From assembly GCF_024518675.1 (NCBI RefSeq), contig NZ_JANIGL010000005.1, positions 124,001-188,000 of the forward strand: DNA of 64,000 nt. The letters are read 5' to 3'. The position numbers and the translations under genes were made by a program. The stretch's first letter is position 1; each line of letters starts with the position of its first letter. The notes beneath the pieces were generated by a model. It was not told the origin of the DNA. It was given only the letters and a program-made list of their open reading frames with translations, and ran no database searches. The stretch is from Pseudoalteromonas shioyasakiensis (GTDB lineage: Bacteria > Pseudomonadota > Gammaproteobacteria > Enterobacterales > Alteromonadaceae). Positions 19,427 through 26,942 of the stretch are shown here, in pieces.

Positions 19427-21072
19427 TTTGCACTCTCCGTCATCATTTCATCGTTAGCGGCACCAGGTGGAACCAACGGCCATACATTTTCTTTATCATC
19501 GATACAGGCATGTACTATGTACGGGCCTGTGCTAGTCACTAATGCTGTAATGGCATCATCCACTTGATTAGCGTGGGTAATTGTTTGTCCTGGAATGCCA
19601 AATACGGCTGCTAACTGCACGAAATCGGGGTTATCCGATAAATTTGTTTCACTGTAGCGGCCATCAAAAAACAGCTCTTGCCATTGGCGCACCATACCCA
19701 AACGCTGGTTATCTAGTATTAATATTTTTACCGGTAAATTGTTACGTCGAATAGTCGCCAGCTCTTGAATGTTCATCATGATTGAACCATCACCAGATAC
19801 GGTGATCACAAAATCATTTGGGCGCGCGACTTGAGCGCCAATAGCAGCAGGTAGACCAAAGCCCATAGTACCCGCACCACCACTGCTTAGGTGGTTACTC
19901 GGGTGAGTAAACTTCATATGTTGTGCAACCCACATTTGGTGTTGGCCTACATCACAACATACTACGCCAGTTTTAGGCATACGTTGACTAAGCTGGTTTA
20001 ACAAATAAGGGGCAAATACTTTTTCACCAGGGTAATCATAACGCCACGCATGTTTAATCATCATCTGTTTGGTGTGATCACGCCAAGGCTGCGGTGTGAC
20101 AAAGCATTCAAGTTGCGGCAGTGATGTTTTTAAATCGGCAATGAGTGACGCTTTTGCGGGCTTTCGTTTACCCACCTCAGCTGCATCAATATCTAAATGA
20201 ATCACCTTTGCTTTGGCCGCAAACTTACCTAAATTGCCAGTAACGCGGTCATCAAAACGAGCACCTATACATACTAGTACATCACACTCTTGTACCGCTA
20301 AATTAGCAGCTTGGCCGCCATGCATACCTAGCATACCTAAGTCGTATTCATAATCAGGTAACACACTGCCCAATGCTTTAAGTGTTGAGACAGCAGGCAT
20401 TTGCGTTTTTTCTAAAAATTGCATTAACTCGCTTTGTGCATCAGCCCCTTGTACGCCACCACCAACATACGCCACAGGTTGCTTTGCTTCACTCAATAAT
20501 TGATTAGCAATAGCCACTTGGTTTAGATCTAACTGAGGTAAGTAGTCGTCCGCAGCAAGCCAAGGATGAAAAGGCACTTGCGCTAGCTGAATGTCTTTTG
20601 GAATATCCACAAGTACAGGTCCTGGACGGCCACTTTGCGCCAAATGCATGGCTTCTTGTAAGATCTCAGCTAAATCTTCAGCTCGCTCAACCATATAACT
20701 ATGCTTTGTGCATGATAACGACATACCTAATACATCGATTTCTTGAAAAGCATCAGAGCCAATTGCAGCTGTGGGTACTTGCCCTGTGATGGCTAAAAGC
20801 GGCACTGAGTCCATCATCGCATCGGCAAGAGCTGTGATTAAGTTAGTTGCCCCAGGGCCCGATGTAGCAAAACATACCCCTAGCTTTCCCGTACTACGAG
20901 CAAAACCAACAGCAGCAAAGCCGGCTCCTTGCTCATGACGAGTCAAATAATGCTTCACTGGCGCGCCATACAAGGCATCGTAAATTGGCATGATGGCACC
21001 ACCTGGGTAACCAAATACTTCATTTACGCCATGCTTGGCTAATAAATCGATTGTTAACTCTGCGCCTGTCAT
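19423..21072 (-). CDS. ilvG: acetolactate synthase isozyme II large (catalytic) subunit
   Basis: A 549-residue thiamine-diphosphate enzyme that condenses pyruvate with pyruvate or 2-oxobutanoate. The catalytic Glu is in RHEQGAGFAA, with NLITALADAMMDSVPLL. The ThDP-binding GDGSIMMNIQELATIRR...N motif and GAGTMGFGLPAAIGAQ are intact. An ATG at 21099 also exists in frame. I prefer the ATG at 21072 because GGGGA lies 7 nt upstream and MTGAELTIDLL aligns with the E. coli N-terminus (548 residues). Expression is probably controlled by attenuation in the ilvL leader immediately upstream. Confidence 0.95.
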   Translation of the reverse strand: MTGAELTIDLLAKHGVNEVFGYPGGAIMPIYDALYGAPVKHYLTRHEQGAGFAAVGFARSTGKLGVCFATSGPGATNLITALADAMMDSVPLLAITGQVPTAAIGSDAFQEIDVLGMSLSCTKHSYMVERAEDLAEILQEAMHLAQSGRPGPVLVDIPKDIQLAQVPFHPWLAADDYLPQLDLNQVAIANQLLSEAKQPVAYVGGGVQGADAQSELMQFLEKTQMPAVSTLKALGSVLPDYEYDLGMLGMHGGQAANLAVQECDVLVCIGARFDDRVTGNLGKFAAKAKVIHLDIDAAEVGKRKPAKASLIADLKTSLPQLECFVTPQPWRDHTKQMMIKHAWRYDYPGEKVFAPYLLNQLSQRMPKTGVVCCDVGQHQMWVAQHMKFTHPSNHLSSGGAGTMGFGLPAAIGAQVARPNDFVITVSGDGSIMMNIQELATIRRNNLPVKILILDNQRLGMVRQWQELFFDGRYSETNLSDNPDFVQLAAVFGIPGQTITHANQVDDAITALVTSTGPYIVHACIDDKENVWPLVPPGAANDEMMTESAK

Positions 21073-21131
21073 TAATAAATCCCCATTCCTCAGTGACATT
21101 GTGTGCTATTACTTTTTCTAAACCTGAAACT

Positions 21132-21169
21132 AAAAAGCCCCCCGACTGGTTAAGTGCGGAGGGCTTTTT
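21132..21169 (-). terminator. ilv operon attenuator
   Basis: On the minus strand: AAAAA, then GCCCTCCGCACT (21164-21153), TAACC loop, AGTCGGGGGGC (21147-21137) and TTTTT. It is a strong GC-rich intrinsic terminator located 60 bp before ilvG and 23 bp after the leader-peptide stop, the position expected for a translational attenuator. Confidence 0.9.
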
Positions 21170-21191
21170 AATGCTTTACAAATTTAAAGCA

Positions 21192-21263
21192 CTAAGTAGC
21201 CCCCGCGGTAATAATAATCACCACGATGTTAATAAGGACTAGGTTTAGTGCATTTGTAAGCAT
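21192..21263 (-). CDS. ilvL: ilv operon leader peptide
   Basis: A 23-codon frame encodes MLTNALNLVLINIVVIIITAGAT. Twelve of 23 residues are Leu, Val or Ile, including the uninterrupted run IVVIII. It compares directly with E. coli IlvL, which has the same kind of VVVIII run. Ribosome stalling at these codons when charged Leu-, Val- or Ile-tRNA is scarce would prevent formation of the attenuator hairpin downstream and switch on ilvGMDA. The Shine-Dalgarno is weak (ACGG about 9 nt upstream). Too short for routine gene callers. Confidence 0.88.
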   Translation of the reverse strand: MLTNALNLVLINIVVIIITAGAT

Positions 21264-21329
21264 GTAATAAATACCGTAAATTTGTTTAATAAGCGCAAGA
21301 GCATTTCGCTTCCCCGCTGTCTTTATCTA

Positions 21330-21358
21330 TTAGTACCGCGATGACCGTGCTAAGTCAA
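21330..21358 (-). promoter_or_regulatory. sigma-70-type promoter candidate for ilvLGMDA
   Basis: On the minus strand TTGACT (21358-21353) is separated by 17 bp from TACTAA (21335-21330). The -35 matches 5/6, the -10 only about 3/6. It ends about 67 bp upstream of the ilvL start. Other -10 choices a few bases on are possible. Confidence 0.45.
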
Positions 21359-21665
21359 CCCTAAAAACAATCTAAAAAACCAGAAAACACCCGAGTTTGT
21401 CGGTTAAAAAATCCAATATATACCAAATTAAGAATTAAGTTTTCATATATGTGTATTTATTGATAATTCATACCTAGTAATACTCGTTTAGTGGTTTGAT
21501 TCATTTTTAGCACAATCGCTATAAACTTTTATTTTAATTAAGCTATAAAACCTGCAATAAGCTATATCAAGGATAAAATCATCCTCGCGATAAACGAACA
21601 ACTACTCGCCTAATTAAGGCACTTAGGTATATTATTACATTAGCAACTCAGCAATAAGGATAATT

Positions 21666-22544
21666 ATGAACTTCGCACAACGTATTAGTAGCTACTTTGT
21701 TTTAGCAATTTTTCTCACTCTTAGCTTTGCAACGCATGCAGAGCCTGGCCTTTGGCAACTTGAAAAAAACAGTGTGAAATCGTATTTATTTGGCACTGTA
21801 CATGTTGGCGATAGCAGCATGAAAGGTTTACCGAGTAAAGTAACCAAAGCGATTGATGCGACAGATAAAGTGATTGTCGAGGTCGATATCAGCGCAATTA
21901 GCCCAATGGAAATGCAGCGCCGTTCCATGCCATTTATGATGCTTAAAAACGGGAAAACCCTAAAAGGCGAGTTATCCGAGCAAAACTACGCCAAATTAAA
22001 AGAGTACTTTGGTAACAAATCAATTGATATAGCTATGTTTGACGGCCTTGCACCGTGGGCAGTGATGGTCACCATGATGCAAATGGAGTTTCAAAATGCA
22101 GGTTTTTCAGATCAGACAGGCATTGATAAGCAAGTACTTGCTTACGCTAAAACTAAAAACAAGCAAATTGGTGAACTTGAAACATTAGAGTATCAAATGG
22201 AAATGTTTAACCATATGTCACTGCTTAGTAACGAAATGATAGAAGAAACCTTTGAGCAACTCGCCGATGTTGAAACTTATTTTATTACGCTTGTAGATGC
22301 ATGGAAAAATGGCGATATGGACACTTTAACCGAGTATTACAATGAGAGCTTTGACGACAGTAACTACGGCGAAATCAGCGAGCAAGTTATGCTGATTGAA
22401 CGTAACAACAACTGGGTAGAAGAACTCACTCCACGCCTAGCACAAGAGCAATTATTTATCGCCGTAGGCGCCCTGCACTTACCCGAGCAACACGGTTTAT
22501 TAAAACAGTTTAAAGAGCAAGGTATAACCGTTACCCGCTTATAA
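21666..22544 (+). CDS. TraB/GumN family protein
   Basis: A 292-residue exported protein with a signal peptide ending THAEP (~residue 26). It carries the family hallmarks GLWQLEKNSVKSYLFGTVHVGD near the N-terminus (GTVHVG motif, containing conserved His), IVEVDISAI, QTGIDKQVLAYAKTKNKQIGELET and the C-terminal FIAVGALHLPEQHGLL. The family is related to eukaryotic TIKI metalloproteases; bacterial roles are undefined. A clear AAGGA precedes the ATG. It is a single gene followed by a GGTCG...CGACC hairpin at 22559-22578 without a T run. Confidence 0.88.
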   Translation: MNFAQRISSYFVLAIFLTLSFATHAEPGLWQLEKNSVKSYLFGTVHVGDSSMKGLPSKVTKAIDATDKVIVEVDISAISPMEMQRRSMPFMMLKNGKTLKGELSEQNYAKLKEYFGNKSIDIAMFDGLAPWAVMVTMMQMEFQNAGFSDQTGIDKQVLAYAKTKNKQIGELETLEYQMEMFNHMSLLSNEMIEETFEQLADVETYFITLVDAWKNGDMDTLTEYYNESFDDSNYGEISEQVMLIERNNNWVEELTPRLAQEQLFIAVGALHLPEQHGLLKQFKEQGITVTRL

Positions 22545-22639
22545 ATTCCCCTAATCTAGGTCGTCATTTATGGCGACCATTTACGGATTTAGATTGACGC
22601 GCTAAAGCACAACCTACTTATCCGCAACACTATTGCGCG

Positions 22640-22677
22640 ACATAAACGCTTAGGTAACTTAACTCAAGCGTTTATGT
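22640..22677. repeat. 12-bp perfect inverted repeat
   Basis: ACATAAACGCTT (22640-22651) and AAGCGTTTATGT (22666-22677) are perfect complements around a 14-bp spacer. No T run follows on either strand and no gene is within 120 bp on the left or 200 bp on the right. Confidence 0.7.
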
Positions 22678-22778
22678 AATCTAAAAAGGTGGATTTAATA
22701 GGTTGCTACACATTCTATTTGCCCTCACTTCATAACTTGGGGGTAGCAAGCAATACAGCTTTGGTTTTAAACATTCAT

Positions 22779-22813
22779 TGTTGGGTTTCGTTGCTCTCAA
22801 CCACAACCTACGG
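22779..22813. repeat. REP-like intergenic palindrome
   Basis: TGTTGGGTTTCG ... CTCAACCACAACCTACGG is an imperfect palindrome. It resembles the widespread extragenic elements of the form GTTGGGTTTCG-N-CTCAACCCAACCTACG that I recall from many gammaproteobacteria. One inserted base (CAACCACAACC) suggests a decayed copy. Confidence 0.55.
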
Positions 22814-22880
22814 CGGTAAATTTAACGCCGAGAGCTCTGTTTTTTCCCTAGCGCCTAGCACCTATAACCTAGCCACTCCC

Positions 22881-24332
22881 TTACCTAAAATCTTCCATTT
22901 TTAAATAGTGTTCTATACCGGCTATTTTGTCGTTGGCGTGGTGGTTTACATAAATCACGGTGCTGCTTTGTGCGGCGCATATTTTTTCAATTAGTAGCAG
23001 CACGCGTTGCCGGTTTGCTTCATCCAGCCCTAGGCAAGGTTCGTCAAGAATCAGTAAGGTTGGGTGTTTCACCATGGCTCTGGCAATCAGTAACATGCGC
23101 TGATCACCATAAGACAGCTGTGTGAACGCAGTATTTTTATGCTCAGTTAAACCTAGCAGCTGCAACCATTGTAAAGCGGTATTAATTTCACTGTCGCTGG
23201 CTTTTTGATAAAGCCCTATGCTGTCGTAGAAGCCTGACACTATGGTGTTTAACGCAGACGTACTAACTCGGTAGTCCATATGCAAAGCATTCGATATATA
23301 ACCGATATGCTGCTTTATCTGCCAAATGCTTTCGCCGGTGCCACGTTTAAAGCCAAACACTTCAATATCGTTACTGTAGCACTGTGGGTTATCGCCGGTG
23401 ATCAAGTTAAGTAAGCAGGTTTTGCCTGAACCATTTTGACCACTAAGCTGCCAATGTTGCTTGGCTTTAATGGTCCAATCGAGATTATTAAACACTGTTT
23501 TATCGGCGTAACTAACTTTAGCTTGGTGTAACTTTACTAACACCTCACCATCAAACGTCGCAGTGCTGTTTGCAGGATCTTTTTCAGGGATGGTTAAATC
23601 GGTGTGTTGTAAGTGCAGTAGTTTAAATAAATCGTTTCGTTGCGCTTGATTAGGTTGCATTAATTGATGTTGTAATTGGCCATCAACCACGTAACCATAA
23701 TTGTTTATAAAATCAGGGGTTTCATCTAAACGGTTCAGCACAAATACCATGGTTATACTGCGACTAAGTTGCGCTAAAATGACATTAAGCGCCGCAGTGC
23801 TGGCTGCATCTAAGCCATCAAAGGGTTCATCGAGCACTATAAGTTCTGGCCGATTACTCAATGCTTTGATCAACAGAAGTTTGCGTGTTTCACCGGTTGA
23901 TAATGCACGTAGCCGCTTTGTCAGTAATGGGGCGAATGAAAAAGCCGCCAGCAATTGCTGACACAGAGCTTTATCAAAAAAGGCATTGTCTGCGTGCTCA
24001 TATACAATGTCTTTTACCAGCCTCGCTGCAATTAAGCCATCGGTTATGTCATCTTGATTTTGCAGTAGCTCAGCATTAATTAGCTGCTTTTGCATATCTG
24101 ATGATACCAACTCCATACGCTCAAATGTACACTGTCTATCACCCGCTATCAGCTGCGCATAACCGAGTAAAGCTGCTGTAATGGCAGACTTCCCCGCGCC
24201 ATTACCGCCAATTAACAACCAGTGTTGACCACTTTGTACTTGCCAGTTTAGGTTATTGAGTTGGTAACTATTTTGCCCTTCACCTTGCAACTTAGCTGTT
24301 ACTTCTTGTAGTTGTATCAACGCCACCAGCAT
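22881..24332 (-). CDS. modF: ModF-type tandem ABC ATPase
   Basis: A 483-residue protein with two ABC ATPase domains and no membrane segment. Domain 1 has Walker A GGNGAGKSA, signature LSTGETRKLLL, Walker B LIVLDEPFDGLD; domain 2 has Walker A GQNGSGKTC, signature LSYGDQRMLL, Walker B LLILDEPCLGLDE. LNRLDETPDF, CYSNDIEVFGFKRGTGESIW and HMDYRVSTS line up with E. coli ModF. ModF is associated with molybdate uptake there but its function is unproven. No modABC genes are nearby, so a role in molybdate here is uncertain. Confidence 0.87.
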   Translation of the reverse strand: MLVALIQLQEVTAKLQGEGQNSYQLNNLNWQVQSGQHWLLIGGNGAGKSAITAALLGYAQLIAGDRQCTFERMELVSSDMQKQLINAELLQNQDDITDGLIAARLVKDIVYEHADNAFFDKALCQQLLAAFSFAPLLTKRLRALSTGETRKLLLIKALSNRPELIVLDEPFDGLDAASTAALNVILAQLSRSITMVFVLNRLDETPDFINNYGYVVDGQLQHQLMQPNQAQRNDLFKLLHLQHTDLTIPEKDPANSTATFDGEVLVKLHQAKVSYADKTVFNNLDWTIKAKQHWQLSGQNGSGKTCLLNLITGDNPQCYSNDIEVFGFKRGTGESIWQIKQHIGYISNALHMDYRVSTSALNTIVSGFYDSIGLYQKASDSEINTALQWLQLLGLTEHKNTAFTQLSYGDQRMLLIARAMVKHPTLLILDEPCLGLDEANRQRVLLLIEKICAAQSSTVIYVNHHANDKIAGIEHYLKMEDFR

Positions 24333-24481
24333 TTCTCTTTAACTTTGTTTAAACTGAAAATACCCGACAACATCGCAATTGGCTAGTTTTGTAAAATAAA
24401 TTAATATCTGTTTAAACCATTTATAAAGCCGCTGCGTCTAACTAATAACTAAAAACGACTAATCACACAACAGGTAACGTT

Positions 24482-25099
24482 ATGAAAAAGATTTTATTAT
24501 TCACCGCTTTTGCTGCATTTTTAAGTGCCGCTGCGACCGCTAAATCCGAGCATGAAATTAAGCACAGCTTCACAATTGACAGTCAACAAAGCCTTGATAT
24601 TAGCTTTCCTGTTGGCAGTCTTGAAATTAATACTCACGAGGGAAATGAAATAAAAGTCTCTATTGAGCTTGAAGAGAAAAGTAACGGCTGGTTTGATAAC
24701 TCAGACAACCTTGATGAGTTAACGCTGGATAGCGAACAAACAGCTAATAAATTAACGCTTACTTTAGATAATGATGATGTACAACAAACTTGGTTAGTCA
24801 GTATGCCACGTAGCTTAGCGGTAAATGTGGATTTAGGCGTTGGTGATATCGAGATTAATGATTTTGCCAACAGTGCAGACATTGAAGTAGATGTTGGCGC
24901 AGTTCGAATAGATAGCCAAAGTGACGACTACAAATATATAAATCTTGATAGTGGTGTTGGTGATACCCGTATCTCAGGCTTAAAAAATACCGCTAAAAGC
25001 AGTCGTAAAATGGTCAGTTCACAAAGCGAGTACTCTGGTAATGGCACTCACACGGTAAAAGTTGAAGTTGGTGTCGGTGATATAAAGCTAAAACACTAA
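24482..25099 (+). CDS. exported DUF4097-like beta-repeat protein
   Basis: A 205-residue protein with a signal peptide (cut after ~residue 20, AATAKS). The rest is short alternating strands with recurring V/L-G-V-G-D-I/T-x-I repeats: NVDLGVGDIEINDF, DVGAVRIDS, DSGVGDTRISG, EVGVGDIKLKH. This pattern is typical of DUF4097/DUF2807-like beta-helical adhesin or envelope-stress proteins. The content is very acidic early on. No partner gene is evident; the convergent sensor kinase ends 14 bp away. Confidence 0.7.
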   Translation: MKKILLFTAFAAFLSAAATAKSEHEIKHSFTIDSQQSLDISFPVGSLEINTHEGNEIKVSIELEEKSNGWFDNSDNLDELTLDSEQTANKLTLTLDNDDVQQTWLVSMPRSLAVNVDLGVGDIEINDFANSADIEVDVGAVRIDSQSDDYKYINLDSGVGDTRISGLKNTAKSSRKMVSSQSEYSGNGTHTVKVEVGVGDIKLKH

Positions 25100-25113
25100 T
25101 ACCTTATCCTTGG

Positions 25114-26829
25114 TTAGCCCTTTGCGAGTACCTCTATAAGGGCTTTTTTAATCGTGTCACTTTTAATAGGTTTATAGATATGACCATTAGAGCCAAGCTG
25201 ATAGCTGCGCTCTAAATCTGACTGCGAGGTGTTAGCTGTTACAACAATAATTGGAGTGGTTAAATTTAACTCTTGGCGCATGGTGTCTATTGCCTTAAAG
25301 CCATCCATGACTGGCATATTCAAGTCCATAAATATCACATCATACTGCTCATGCACTACTTTTTCTGTTGCTATTAGGCCATTTTCTGCCAGTTCGGTGG
25401 TGTAGTTTATACCTTTTAAAATACCGTCGAGGATCATGGCATTTAACGGGTTGTCTTCAACAATCAAGCAATGCAATTGATTCGGCAATAAGTTTTTTTG
25501 CTGTTCAGTAATATGGATGGGTAACACAACACTTACCAGAGCTCCGCTTGGTTGTTGATCTATAAACTCTATGCTCGCGTTTTGTGCCTGTAAAATATGC
25601 TGCACCCGCGCCAACCCCATTTGCATCCCCTGAAAATGATTATCTTGTGCTATATGCTCTGACGATAAATAAGGGAAGTGGCTTGCAAACCCAGTCCCTG
25701 TATCGCTAACTGATAGCAGTAATTGATGCTTGTTAGGCATAGATGCGGTTACTGTAACTTGCCCAACTTGCGTAAATTTAAGAGCATTGGTGAGTAGCTC
25801 ACTTAGCACCTGCTGTAAACGCAGATGATCAAGCTCTACTTCACAATCGAGCTCATTTGCTAAATTTTTTATCAAGCGTAAGTTGTGCTGCTTAAAAGAA
25901 AACTGATATGAAAACAGCACCGCTTCAATGGTCTTTAGTAAATTGTCTTTTGTCGGCTCTAGTTGCCATTGCCCTGAACTTAATTGCTGCGCATCGTGCA
26001 GTTCATCTAATATATTGAGTAATCTGTTTGAACAATAATGTGCCTGTTGTTGAAGTGCTTTTTGCTCTGAGCTTGTTTCTAACTCATCTATGGCATTTAC
26101 AAGCCCTTGCAATGGGGTTCTAAACTCGTGACTGGCTCTGGCTATAAAGCGCTCTTTATTTTGGCTGATGAGTTCAGCATGCTGTTTTTGTTGTTGGTAT
26201 TTATTGAGCGTTGTTTTTATATGGGCTTCCATAGGCCTAAAAATAAATTTCAATTCAAGCAATAACAAGCCCAAAGTTAATAACCAAAACCCGATCTCAA
26301 TATATGAAACTAGGGTGATTTTTTCTTTTGCTTGGCTTTCAAATAAACTTACAGCTTGATCTAACTTAGTTAGCAGTAATTCGACCTCATTAATGTGAAG
26401 CTCTGAAGGCAGTAAATGAGCAGTACCTGACTGTAAAAACACACTCACTGCAGCATAAAATTGTTCACTCTGCTCAGCTAAATTTATTGGTGCTGCAAAG
26501 TAATGATTCATCAGTGCATCATTTAGATGCTCGTACTCACCAGAGTCGTTTTTTTTTGTTAAAAAATAATGCCCAGCATTAAAGTCACTGGCCGCTTGCT
26601 GGAGCGAATCTCTGTGCTGTGGTGAGTTGTATTGATGCAGCGTATTTGCATACCAAGCCATTTTTTGCGAGAGCATTCGCTGTTTACCCGCAATATTAAT
26701 AACTTGCGCATCATCTTTTTGAATTGAGATTAACCACTGAAGAAGCAAAGCGGTAGCGGTGCTAAGAATTGCAATAGCCAATAAAGCTAAGCGATATCGC
26801 GATCGGATATTAGCAATTACTTGTAACAT
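25114..26829 (-). CDS. PilJ-type sensor hybrid histidine kinase
   Basis: A 571-residue inner-membrane kinase: first transmembrane helix ~15-32, a periplasmic helical sensor with INIAGKQRMLSQKMAWYANTL (PilJ/NarX-like P-box), second transmembrane helix ~175-192. A HisKA domain follows with phosphoacceptor His in ASHEFRTPLQG, then HATPase (ELLTNALKF, DTGTGF), then a receiver domain with phospho-Asp in VIFMDLNMPVMDG and VTANTS. The P-box resembles that of nitrate/nitrite sensors, so a small anion is one guess for the signal. There is no HPt domain and no response-regulator gene nearby, so the partner is elsewhere. Confidence 0.88.
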   Translation of the reverse strand: MLQVIANIRSRYRLALLAIAILSTATALLLQWLISIQKDDAQVINIAGKQRMLSQKMAWYANTLHQYNSPQHRDSLQQAASDFNAGHYFLTKKNDSGEYEHLNDALMNHYFAAPINLAEQSEQFYAAVSVFLQSGTAHLLPSELHINEVELLLTKLDQAVSLFESQAKEKITLVSYIEIGFWLLTLGLLLLELKFIFRPMEAHIKTTLNKYQQQKQHAELISQNKERFIARASHEFRTPLQGLVNAIDELETSSEQKALQQQAHYCSNRLLNILDELHDAQQLSSGQWQLEPTKDNLLKTIEAVLFSYQFSFKQHNLRLIKNLANELDCEVELDHLRLQQVLSELLTNALKFTQVGQVTVTASMPNKHQLLLSVSDTGTGFASHFPYLSSEHIAQDNHFQGMQMGLARVQHILQAQNASIEFIDQQPSGALVSVVLPIHITEQQKNLLPNQLHCLIVEDNPLNAMILDGILKGINYTTELAENGLIATEKVVHEQYDVIFMDLNMPVMDGFKAIDTMRQELNLTTPIIVVTANTSQSDLERSYQLGSNGHIYKPIKSDTIKKALIEVLAKG

Positions 26830-26898
26830 AGGACACCCATCAATTAATTTACTTAATTGTAGCTTAGCTGTAAAAAAGTGACATTTTCTATTAGGAAA

Positions 26899-26929
26899 AA
26901 ATAAACCCCGTATTTTACGGGGTTTATTT
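26899..26929 (-). terminator. cti operon terminator
   Basis: A perfect 14-bp stem (AAATAAACCCCGTA with TACGGGGTTTATTT) around a TTT loop lies 14 bp beyond the cti stop. On the minus strand the stem ends in T-rich sequence. Confidence 0.85.
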
Positions 26930-26942
26930 AGAGCAATGACAA

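Larger units (their letters stand above)
22545..22880. other. 336-bp gap rich in palindromic repeats
   Basis: No gene is convincing; the only long open frame has no ribosome-binding site and consists of repeat sequence. It holds a GGTCG/CGACC hairpin (22559-22578), a 12-bp perfect inverted repeat (22640-22677), a REP-like palindrome (22779-22813), a GGCG...CGCC hairpin (22812-22829), and a CCTAGCGCCTAGCACCTA-type imperfect tandem at 22848-22875. Confidence 0.6.

Noticed and set aside
22689..22904. 71-codon plus-strand open frame
   Set aside because: It is made of palindromic intergenic repeats and overlaps the end of modF; no ribosome-binding site.
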